Source: Trichosphaerium sp. ATCC 40318
Lineage: Eukaryota > Discosea > Flabellinia > Trichosidae
Assembly: GCA_038496445.1 (NCBI GenBank)
Contig: JALMLS010000009.1
Coordinates: forward strand, 124,001-188,000
DNA length: 64,000 bases
Direction: 5' to 3'
Part shown: positions 37,789-48,180 of the stretch, one piece after another
How positions within the stretch are numbered: the first letter of the stretch is position 1
Layout: the number at the start of each line of letters is the position of its first letter
The notes under the pieces: generated by a model
Told to the model about the DNA's origin: nothing
Databases searched by the model: none
What the model saw: the letters and a program-made list of their open reading frames with translations, nothing else
Made by a program: the position numbers and the translations under genes

Positions 37789-40700
37789 ATGGCTGACTCT
37801 ACAAACGCGCCGTTACCTCTGAGTAATTCAGAACCATCAAATACCATCAAGTCACCTGCTACAGAGATTAGTACGCCATTTGTATTGTTAGACAGACGTT
37901 AACTTATTTTTTTTAGCTGGTGGCGTAAAAAGGAAATTAGACTACGCCAAAGGCGATGACGTAGACGAGCCATCGTCACCAAGGTAATGTGGGCATTTTT
38001 TACATTCGTTGTTACTTACATTTCTTCAGCAAGCGCCAACGTATCGACGGTGAAGCACCAACGCCAATAGCGCTTCCCACATTACCTAAGAAGGTGTTCA
38101 GAGCTATTCTTCTTTATACTGGCGCGCCTGCGCTTTTAAGTGTCTCAAGTGTCTGCAAACAATGGAAAAAGGCCGCTACAGATAAAGTACGAATATAATA
38201 AAGTGTTTGACACTTACCAATTCAAGCTTCTCTGGAGGAAGGTCAACACACTTGATTTCTCAGCGATTGGTAAGGATATATGTTTAGATCATATTACAAA
38301 GTGTATGGCAAAGTACGTTATTGCGTTTTATCACCAAATCTCATGACACGTGTTAACAAATTAAAGATGTCCAAACGTTACAACTTTAAATCTTCGTACA
38401 TTTCCAACAACTGCAGCACAATTGATACCAATCTTGGAGTTTGTTGGAAGTAATCTAAAGCATTTATATATTGCAGAGAATCCTAAATTGACAACACTAA
38501 AGGTGAGCCACAGTCCAAACAAAACAAAACCCTAACATGTTCTTTAGGTCATTGCAGACATCGCAAAACACTGCCCAAACCTAGAAGAGCTGCAACTTGA
38601 TAAAGTTTCCTTCAATGGTAATGAAGGTTCTAAAGGTAAGTCACGTGACAAACACGTGATATTAAAAACTTAACGAGTTTGATAGAGCTCATGGCTTGTG
38701 ATATTGTCAGACCATCATTAAAGCGTTTGTCAATACATAAGGCTTACCTAAACGACCAGTACATTCAAAAAATGCTCGAAATTTACCCACTTGTTACACG
38801 TATTGACTTTTGGGCTTCTCCAGTCCGAGAATTCACTCTTAATCAGCATGTTTGTACGTTTCACGTCGTGAATACCTTATCGTTGGTCTAAAACACTTAC
38901 ATTATTTTTTAGTGATAAACGGGAATGCAATGGTAGAGTTGAACCTTACAGACGTATCTGTTCAACCTCTATGTACAGCTAACATTATGAAATTCTGCAA
39001 GTACGTTAAGCTCACACAATATTGTTTACTTTAACAAACTGACCTTTATCTATCAGAGACACGCTTAAAATATTTATTGCACGTCGCTGCAACCTTAGAG
39101 ATGAATCAATGGCGAACCTAGATGCATGTAAAAAGCTTACAGAACTTGATTTATGGGGAAACAGACAGTTAACAAAAGAGACACTTGATCGTATTGCTTC
39201 TCTTGAGGATCTAGATACCTTAGTGTTAGCAGATATAGAATCAATGACAGATGAAATATGTGCTAATATCGGCAATTCATGTAAACAGCTTGAACGTATA
39301 AGTCTAAGAAGATGTAACGCTGTAACCGACAATGGAGTAGCGAGTATTATTACAACAGAAAATGGTACTAATCTTCGCGAGATTGATCTTTGGGAGTGTA
39401 CACAACTCACTGATGAAGCAGTTAATACAATAAGATCTAGGTACGGAGTAGTGCTATAATCACATGAGTGTATTCTTGTTTATATTTATATTAGGTGTAC
39501 AGCACAACTTACAAGTTTTGTTTTGGCAAACTGTGATATAACAGATTCTTGCCTTGATAAATTCGCTGATCAGTTTCCGTACCTTGAGCAGTTCCGTATC
39601 CGTCGTTGTAGTAAAGTCACAGATAAGGGCGTAGAGTCGCTATTTTCCAAACCTTTGGAGAGCCTTGTCTTACTGGATCTTTGGGGTACGACAATTTGAA
39701 CAAGCTATCTCAGGCGTGCCCTCACACCATGTTTTTAGGACTTCGTGGAGTAACTGACAATACATTGAGACTATTACCTATTGGTTGTCCACGTGTTTGT
39801 GAACTTCATTTATCAGAATGCAGTGTTACAGCTTTTGGTATCAAACGTATCTACGAAAAGTTACCTTTCTTGGTACGCAGCTTACTTTACTTTCTTTACA
39901 ACATTGTTTATCTTCCTGAAAATTTTTTTAACGTTGGCATCTCTAGACTGAAGCGTCTTTCAGACGAGTTGAAGCAATGACTGATGCTACTGTTGAGCAT
40001 CTTCTTACACCAAGGAAACATGCTAGAAGCATTAGAAGACTAGATCTTGCAGACTGTAAGAACGTTACTCAAAAATCTGTACGTTGTTCTGTAAGAATCA
40101 TTGTTTAACTTATTGTTACTAGGTTGCTCAAGCAATGAAATCACCTTTAAAACCAAACGTTACATTCTCTGGTGTTGTTACACATGATTCAAAAGTACCT
40201 GGTGTATCTAGTAACATACAGGCGACATTCACAAGATGTACTTCTATTAAGCAAATGCTTGCTAGTCTGAGAACTGTACGCCTTTTTCTCTTTTTGTTTT
40301 TGCACTTCTCTGACATCTTTGCCATAGGAAGAACCTCTTAAAGCCATGTTTCATATTGAAGGTGGTATTAAAACGTGGAATCACACTGGTAAGATGTGGT
40401 ATCAATCAGAACCTTCAACAAAGAAAAAAGTAGAACTGGTTGATGGTAAATGGATGTCTCCAAAAGGCGTTCAAGTTGAGGAACCACTAAGGAGGTAACC
40501 ACCAAAAAAAAAACCTGAGAAGATTTACTTTCCTTCATTAGTCCCTTTTGTGGGCTTATTCTTTTTAGGTATTGCGCACGTTTATGTTTGTTTGATAATA
40601 CAGAGGAATTATGGGTTACTGCTTTTGATGATATCGCTCAAGTTCTATTGGGTGATACCGCTGATAATATGGCAAAACTTAAAGATCAAGATGAAGCAAT

Positions 40701-40907
40701 GTTTGCTGAAATTATCGAGCAAAAGAAAGGACACTATAATTTTCACATCAAGGTACTGAGATTTTATTTTTTCTCCGGGTGTTAAGTTATTTGTTACAGG
40801 CGGAGCAGACTTTCGATGAGATGAACTCGTATAGGTATGTACTGGTGAGAGTAGAACCACTTGAATCCGGTCTACAGGATGTCGTAATGACAGATGCTAC
40901 ACCTTGA
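37789..40907 (+). CDS. F-box/LRR protein with a C-terminal RPA1 DBD-C-like OB fold
   Basis: Multi-exon plus-strand gene from 37789 (MADSTNAPLPLS) to the stop at 40905-40907. After a basic/acidic leader comes an F-box (LPTLPKKVFRAILLYTG, VSSVCKQWKKAA). Next is a run of cysteine-type leucine-rich repeats (LTELDLWGNRQLTKETLD, CNAVTDNGVASI, LRRCNAV, CSKVTDKGVESLF). At the 3' end the frame enters a Replication-protein-A large-subunit C-terminal OB fold: KMWYQSEPSTKKKV, then WMSPKGVQVEEPLRRY, then ELWVTAFDDIAQVLLG and KDQDEAMFAEI. Introns near 40079 and 40279 join LRR and OB parts in frame. All four zinc-ribbon cysteines of RPA1 are replaced (E, T, S, G at the aligned sites). Predicted role: SCF ubiquitin-ligase adaptor that may read single-stranded DNA or RPA; inference. 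Confidence 0.82.
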
Positions 40908-41077
40908 GGAGTCAACTGAATTGGAATGATAGAATTGTACAGAGTTGTTAAATAAAAAACTAATGTAACAAAGTTTGTGCGCAGTTTTATATTACAACTA
41001 CGCAAGTCAAATTGCATGAGTGGTAGGTTGTCAAGCATGCTGAATAAAGGTGAACGAACAAGCCCTATTTCCTAAAA

Positions 41078-41137
41078 CTCACGCGTACTAGCACATCTGG
41101 TTAGCAGCCGAACCCTTACCCACTCGGGCAACATGTC
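41078..41137 (-). pseudogene. Truncated tRNA-Ser(GCU) relic
   Basis: Minus-strand reading matches the 5' part of the tRNA-Ser at 58612-58693: acceptor 5' strand, D arm, anticodon arm and variable arm, ending at the start of the T arm (GAGTT). It has substitutions in the D and anticodon arms and lacks the T loop and 3' acceptor strand. The roughly 40 bases upstream of its 5' end (plus coordinates 41138 onward) also resemble the flank of the full tRNA. Confidence 0.8.
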
Positions 41138-41225
41138 ATTTCTGGTTGTTCATAACAAAATAATGGTTACACAACTGGATCGGTTATTGAGTCTGCATAG
41201 CTACCAAGTTATCTCTGAGACATCT

Positions 41226-42938
41226 TTAGTATTTCTTTGGCTTTCGTCTATATCGAGGTGGACACATGGGCAGAGTCTGAGGTACTGTGCTACCATAGAT
41301 TGATATTTTGATCAATACAAAATGAGCACGTTCAAAGAACCCATGGTTGTACTCGTACATCTCGACAAGCCTTGATTTATTTCCTTTATCATCGACAAGT
41401 ATAATATCTCTCTCTATTGTTAATATAGTTGCCATGTCACGTGACCAAAGTTCCGATTCTGGAAGGAAAACATTGAATACATCTAGGCGCTTATATTGTG
41501 GTCTTTTCTCTCTATGAACAAAAAGTGCACTTACAAACTTGCTCTTCTTTGGAACACACAATTTAGTTGAAGAACAATACGGCGTCAAACGGAAGAAACG
41601 AGAACATACTGAAAATAGAATCTTCTTGGAAGTACTTTGAACAATTTGCTGTAAAGAAAAAGCATTACCAAAGATTACCTCAGATGAAAGAATACGCCTC
41701 CAAAAACTGAGATCTGCTTCACTTGGATCATGTGGTTTATACTTAAAGAGTTCTTTCAATTGTTCAATACGATTGTATTTGATTGGAAGAGGTTCTGGGA
41801 TATCAAGGAAGTCATCAGGAACAATTCTGAAATTTTTCCATAATCTGAGAAGCCACATTTGTTTTGACACGTATAACCCTTCTATTGATGTCATGGTGTA
41901 CATACATATATCTCTGTTATTTAAATAGATCAATACTTTATCTAGAATCTCGTTTGGTATCTGTGAGAGTCTGTGAGTGTAAGGATTTTTACCGGGATAT
42001 TCTGAGGCTTGTTTCTCAAATGCATTCAAAAGTTCAATGCTAGAGCACTGTGCATCTTTGCGTAGAGAAACCTGTCTTTTCTCATAGCACGTGATACATA
42101 AGTCATAGTTACAACAAGAACTACAACGGTATCTTTCATCTTCAGGTCCTAGAAAAAGAGTAAAAAGCAATTCAAAGAATATCTATTCTCAAGATAAAAG
42201 CCGTACTTAGAGCCATAGTACATTGCCTACACTTTGATATGCTATTTGCATATTTAAGCACGTGATCATGTTGTGTTTTTTCTGTCCAATAGCACTTACT
42301 ACAAACATCGTAATTCTCACAAATACCACAATGAAAACGATCTTCTTCTGTGTCAAAAATCTGCTTTTTACATTCTGAACAAACCCATCCTATAAAGCTT
42401 GACAGACGATTAAAAGTGTGCTCATGGGTTAGAACAGGTTTGTTATGTTGTAGAGGGTCTGTTGCTCTGTTGTAGGGCAAGAAGAAGCACTCTTGACAAA
42501 TGTCAGCATCTTCACATATTCCGCATGAATAGCGTGGCCCTACACTAAAGTGTAAGCGTGTGGTTGCTTTTAATCAAAGTAGAGGCGAATAAATCCGTTT
42601 AGCGTTCGATGAACGCCAATCATACCCAAAGTTGTCATTTTTTTACAACAACTACACTTCCACGCGTTTGAAGCTATTTGTATCGTCGGATGTTTGTGTT
42701 CATCAATTTCTTTAACACATTCCTTGCAATACGTCCAATTATCGCATATTACGCATATTGTACAATTGTTGAGCTGTTCAGAGCATTTAACGCATTCCCA
42801 ATTGCCTGGTTTGTCTGATATATTGTACATTTCGTGGTTTTGAATACAATGAGGTCTACTGACGCAATTATGGAACGATTTTGGCAAAAGTTGCCATGTT
42901 TCTGATTGTGAAGCAAACCTCTGTAGAGAGCTTGCCAT
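41226..42938 (-). CDS. Multi-ZZ-type zinc-finger and F-box protein
   Basis: Three exons on the minus strand, start at 42938 (MASSLQRFASQSE) and stop at 41226. The N-terminal half holds several Cys-x2-Cys pairs arranged like ZZ fingers: WECVKCSEQLNNC with CVICDNWTYCKEC, then YSCGICEDADICQEC, then WVCSECKKQIF with CGICENYDVCSKC. The last, RYRCSSCCNYDLCITC, follows the second intron. An F-box-like segment follows (LSQIPNEILDKVLIYLNN). The remaining about 200 residues are of no recognised family. ZZ fingers bind protein termini or small modifiers; with an F-box the likely role is recognition of a substrate for an SCF ligase. The introns start GTATGA and GTACGG. Confidence 0.8.
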
Positions 42939-43202
42939 TTCAAGGTGTTGTCAATGTAGTGCAGGCAATAAAATTTGTTATAACACGACATTCACATAAC
43001 GGTTGGGTTATTCTTACATTTGTTCTCGCAAAAAAAAGACACAGTGATAGTTAAGTCTGTAGATCGCATCATATTTCATGTTAGACGTGTTTCTTATACA
43101 ATAGTTAAGTAAGCTCAATTATGTACGTGAATTTTTTACGAAGTAGTTTCGGACGAAAAACAACCAAATATTTCGAATTATTGCCACGTGGTTGTAATTT
43201 AT

Positions 43203-45705
43203 TTAGACATATTGTTTTTCTCCAAAGGTAAACTTGACCTTTATCAAATATCTCAAACGAACCTAGAAAAAAGTTAATCTCACAGTAACAACATGCAAAA
43301 AAAAAAGAAAGAACTTTGACAATCTTATTTGCTTCTTTTTTGGTCTTCGTCTTTTCTTTGTCTTAACACGTACTTGAGCTTCATCGTATAATACGATTTC
43401 GTTGTGGATTAATTCACTAACAGGTACACCAGTCTTGGTTTCTTGTCCCATGGATACAATCAAGCCATCAGCACTATTTTAAAACAAAAAATCAGAGAAA
43501 GTTTAAGAAATTGAGCTTTGTACCTTATTACGTCATAACCAGGGTCAGGTCCCTTAGTACCACAGCATTTAGTACTATGGAAACCAGCGCCATCAAGATC
43601 TTCCTGTATTTTACAGTCAGTACAGTGAACCACAAAAATGAACAAATTAGATTTCTGCAAAGTGAAAAAAAGGTGCTAGCTCTTTGCGACGTACTTTCGA
43701 GATGTATTTTCCGTGAGCTAATTGGAAGCATCGACCAAGCGCAGCATCAGTCAATAACATTAAGGCTACAAGTTATAAGAATAAACTCAAACCAAAGCCA
43801 CGCGAGAAATATGAAATAAAACGTGCTACTTTTTCTACCAATAAAACAAAACCCTCGTACCATACGGCTGTTCCTTGGTTGCATGACAATATTGTGCAGA
43901 TACAGAAATCATATCTGCTAGGTAGATACCTTTACCAAGAAAGTAACCTAAAATGCAATGGTGTCAATATAAAGCAATGTGAAAACGGGAAAAGAAAAAA
44001 AAAAGAGATGAAATCTAACCTGTGACTGGTGCCTCTGGTGGAGCGATACGTAACCCTTGAGAAAGGATACCAATGTAGTTAGACATACGAGAACCATGCC
44101 ATAAGAGCCTATGATGAGGCAATTTGGCGTAATCAGCAAACCTTTCTTCTTCACCTTGCCTTAAAAAAAAGTTACGACTCTGCTACTGAGGCAAACTCTT
44201 TGCGGTTTAGGTTTCTTTGAATAAGAGAGAAGTAACTTCGCACCTGTTGACTTCAAACACATCACAAATCTCTAGTTTGTATGGGAATTCACCTGATTGA
44301 GTGTTTTCAACCATTCTGAATAGTTTTAGAATGATGGTTAAACGAAGTCAAATACTTACTTTCTGATCATTTCGTATTCTGCGCGGTACGACTCAAGAGG
44401 AGATATTGTACAACGCAGTTTACGATAGTTAACATCAATAGGATTCATATTCAAGTCAGATCCACTCTTGTCTTTCATTAACCGTTGTGCAATCTCAATA
44501 TCAGTCAAGGTCTAAGAGAGCCAATTAAAAATTATTCACAACAAAATCTGACATTAAAAACAACTTGCCTCCAACAAAGAACTCTTGGCCTTGATAGAAT
44601 CAATAGTCTTTATAACTGGTGTACTTTTAGTAGGAACAAGTGCATAGAATGCATTAGATATGCGTCGAAGCCTAGTAAAGTGTCAGAAAAAGCAGAAAAA
44701 CGACAGCAAAAAAAAATAGGAATTATTCCCAAAAAAAAATAAAAGGGAGCACATACTCAGCTTCGTGTTGTTGTGGTGTTTGCATGGCGGTTGGTTGTAA
44801 GTTCCCTTCAATCTCCTTGAGTACATTAAATGCTCTTTTGATCTTATCCTGAGTAATAAGAGCCATCTTTCGGACATCAAGACCCAAGTCTAATAGAGAT
44901 CTACTGATTTCTTTCTCATCAAAGAGTGTCTTGACAACATCTTGAACACGCTAATATTATTTAGAACATGGTTAAGCGCGTAACGGAGAAGTTTTAGATT
45001 CAGAAACGAGTGACTTGGTTTTTTTTCGTTCTGATTTAATTTAAATCAAAGCGTACAGGGTCTAGATCAGATTTTTTGGCTTGGTCTACCTTGAATTTTG
45101 CTTCTACGTCCTAAACGGTTTTTTAGGCCAATTTTTTTTAAAGAAAACAATTTGCGTACAGAAACGAACCCACTTAGCACGTATGGTTTTGAATTGCATC
45201 TACTGCCTGATTCAATGCATTTATCGATAAATTCAACGCCAACAATAGGAATGCTTTAACACAAACTTAGCACAAACCTCTCTTTAATGGTGCTTACCCA
45301 TGCATTTGTGCGTCTCTTATTGTTTTTTCTAAGCCTGGCATAAATTGAAGCTTGTATGGGTTGTTGTAAACATTTGACATTTCTTCTGAGGATATAACGT
45401 AGGAAACCTGTCACGTTTAGCGTTGATACGGTCAAATACTTTGTACCTTCGATGTAACGTCTTCACTGTACCTTCCACCATGCTTTTGAATAAGAGCAAT
45501 CAACTCTTCTTGCGCACGAAGCGTTAGAGTACCTTCCAACGTTAGCAAAGCCGAGAACCGAAATAGAGCATATTTCTCTTACCTGCGATACTGAAAGTGT
45601 TGTTACGAAGCGCTAGCAGTGAGTAAGCAAATAAGTATTTTAACGTTGGTTTTAACATAAAAAGCAATGAAACTTCCTACAAACAAGTGTCTACGTACAT
45701 GACAT
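43203..45705 (-). CDS. PARP: Poly(ADP-ribose) polymerase with BRCT, regulatory and catalytic domains
   Basis: Minus-strand gene from 45705 to the stop at 43203, many short introns. Domains in order: a BRCT domain ([50 protein letters not shown]). Next a PARP alpha-helical regulatory domain ([45 protein letters not shown]). Then the catalytic domain. The full H-Y-E triad is visible: H in [10 protein letters not shown] (about 44.1 kb), Y in [14 protein letters not shown] (43.9 kb), E in [12 protein letters not shown] (43.4 kb). The C-terminus is [16 protein letters not shown]. No WGR domain was found between BRCT and regulatory parts, unlike PARP1-3. It makes ADP-ribose chains from NAD+ in DNA-damage signalling. 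Nudix gene follows immediately upstream on the same strand. Confidence 0.88.
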
Positions 45706-45978
45706 AAGTGGCGATATGCTTGGTGTTCTGCGCCTGTGGTGCCTTAACTCTTGAACTTTTTTTCGGTGAACAACGGCAAGGTGAAGTCCATAAGTACAGC
45801 ACTACGTGGGGGTTGTTTTGCATAGTAGTACCAACTTAGCGGTTATTTAACGCAGTTTTATAAGGTTTCTTTCAACTTAACGTTTGGCTTTCAATTGTGA
45901 CAGTTGCTGGAACACAATTACACGTATTTCTGTTAATTTTGTTTTAAAAGAATGTAATCACCATACAACAAAAGCAAT

Positions 45979-46871
45979 TCACTTGTTTGTTTTTATCTTT
46001 ACACCTTGTGGTAATGCCATTATCATAGTACCACTCTTGCCCATATTACGTGTCACTATCTTAAAGCCAGCATTAGTTTCTAAATGACATTTCAAACTTC
46101 TTAGCCAAGGCAATGTCCTTGCATCAACACTCATTCCTGAACCACGAGATTGAGAGTTTAGTAGTTCATCTAAAATAAACCATTTTGCTTCTATAATTTC
46201 GTCCTCTTGTATAACAATTTTATCGCCATCAGTAGCATTTAGGAGACGCGTAGCGAACACTAGATGTATGTCATTGGTCCTACCAGCTCTTGTTTTATTG
46301 TAGAGTCCAAGTAGGGCAAAAGGTTCAACTTTTAGGCTGACCTCCTCTTCTGACTCACGCAAAGCGCCTTGTAAAATTGTTTCTCCCCTTGGGATATTAC
46401 CTGTAACGCATTTCCATGCTCTCTTCTCTCGAACCATTAGTACCTCAAATCCATTGTTTGTTTTGCGTGTTATGACACTTGTGGCGCCTGCCATGTGGCT
46501 CGACACGTCAGGTAGTTTTGATTCGCACTCTAAGAGCCACTTGGCACATACTATAACACTATTTTTCTCCAATGGCGACGAAATGTAGTAAGGGTAAATT
46601 TGACAACGAAACAAGGCTTCAATATACCGTGATTTACCTATTGTAAGGATAAATACCACATAATAGAAGAAATTCACTAAAATTGCGTACTAGGCGGTAC
46701 AAACACCACAACAGCGTTTGCACCTTCTGACGTCCACGTATCAATACTTTTTGTTAAAACCTTTGCAAATTGGTTGACACCCAATGACGTGTTTTTGGAA
46801 TCCGCCAGGTTAATTTCTATGTTGCCAAAGTAATTCTGGCGCACTGAGAACGGATTTTGAGCTTTTGCCAT
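45979..46871 (-). CDS. Nudix hydrolase (NUDT6-like layout)
   Basis: Two exons on the minus strand joined over an intron with donor GTACGC (about 46688). Start at 46871 (MAKAQNPFSVRQNYF). The N-terminal part follows the NUDT6/plant Nudix pattern: a WTSEGANAVVVFVP strand, and later ECESKLPDVSSHMAGAT before the Nudix fold. The Nudix box GNIPRGETILQGALRESEEE (46.35-46.4 kb) keeps the G-x5-E-x7-R-E-x2-E-E catalytic glutamates. The Gly that normally follows EE-x is Val. These enzymes hydrolyse nucleoside diphosphates linked to another moiety, such as ADP-ribose, NADH or CoA. Tandem location 273 bases upstream of PARP on the same strand makes ADP-ribose or NAD metabolites an attractive guess. Confidence 0.83.
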
Positions 46872-47133
46872 GCTGTACCAGAAGAGAAAATCAATTTTTT
46901 ATTAAGTTTATCGAAACTAAACTACAAGCATCTGCTAGCGTAAGGTAAGACCTCTTCACAATATAACTAGTTATAAACAATGCTGTCTGTTTAACTTGAT
47001 CTATCTGTTAAACACCACAGATTTCTTCCCTCGCTTTACTTAACGTTTTTGTAAGCTAAATAAGCCTCGCTAAGCTTCTTTAGGCACTTTCCACTCATCT
47101 CCCTTTTGTCACTGTACTAAATCTAAAATCACA

Positions 47134-48002
47134 ATGGTACGCCTATTTATTGCAATGTACACCACTTTATTCACCTTAAAAACATACCACTTGCGTTTGC
47201 TCAATCTACTCCTGAACAAGACGAAAACTATGCTCCAACGCTCCTTACGAAACTACATTCCGTTTCCGTAGTCACTTTTTAGCATACTAATCGTAAGTAG
47301 CCTTCAAAAGGAGCAGGCGCTGGTAGTTGCGGAATCCCAGAGGTTCTACGCATTTGGGTTATTCTTATTATAATTGGGGCAGTCATTTTCATTGCAGGAG
47401 CGGTTGCAGCGCCATTGTTCCTTATTTCGCAAGTAAACGTAGAGTACGTTATCGTAAAGCTCATAAAAATTTATAAACTTATTGCCTTCTTTAGAGCTGT
47501 TCCGTGTACCGAAATTTGTCCTAAACGCAGTCTTGGCGTACCTGCCAATCTCACTGCAGTAAGATACGATGAAAACACTAATAATTGTGTGGATGCCAAT
47601 ATAGCTGTCGGTAATGCAAACACTGCCAATGAACAAGCCACTCGTGTAGGATGCTGTATTGACCAAAACCGTGCTATCACAATAACAAACCGATTCCAGC
47701 GTTGTAGTGTAGACGATTGCATGTGTTTTGGTACTGAAGGTACACAGACTGTAGGCCAAGTATGTTGTGCTCCAAAGGAGAATAAGAGAAACTTAGTTTG
47801 GATTGGCTACATTGGTTTAGTAGTCGGTACGTAAACTCTTTTTTCCTTTTTTTTGGAGATTGTTAAAATTTTTTTTTTCAACTTTTGTGGAGGTGCCTAC
47901 TTACTCTTTATTTCTCTAGCAATCATTGGTATTGCTCTATTTGGTTTCGGTTGTGCAAAACTCTTTATTGAATGGAAGAGAATGGACAGTGATGTTTATT
48001 AA
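47134..48002 (+). CDS. Small Cys-rich two-helix membrane protein
   Basis: Short plus-strand gene ending in a stop at 48000-48002. From about 47321 the frame reads GAGAGSCGIPEVLRIW, then a membrane helix (VILIIIGAVIFIAGAVAAPL). A Cys-rich loop follows (VPCTEICPKRSLG, RVGCCIDQN, CSVDDCMCFG, VCCAPK). A second helix LVWIGYIGLVV joins across an intron to AIIGIALFGFGCAKL and a short tail. The intron at 47428 has donor GTACG. The first exon is probably MVRLFIAMYTTLF with a leader and FAQSTPEQDENYAP; the reading frame at the first junction could not be confirmed. The family was not recognised. Confidence 0.55.
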
Positions 48003-48180
48003 ATTGGTGCTACTTGCACACTAATTCATTATGAGACATAATTGTCTCGGCTTATAACCTTGTTCTTTACGCTTTATTAACAGCGTACAATAAAACAGTA
48101 AATTCCTATTTTTCAACGCCTTTGTTTTCTTGTTTTCAGTCAGCGATCGTCTTTGTGTATTGTTACCCGCACTACGTTAA

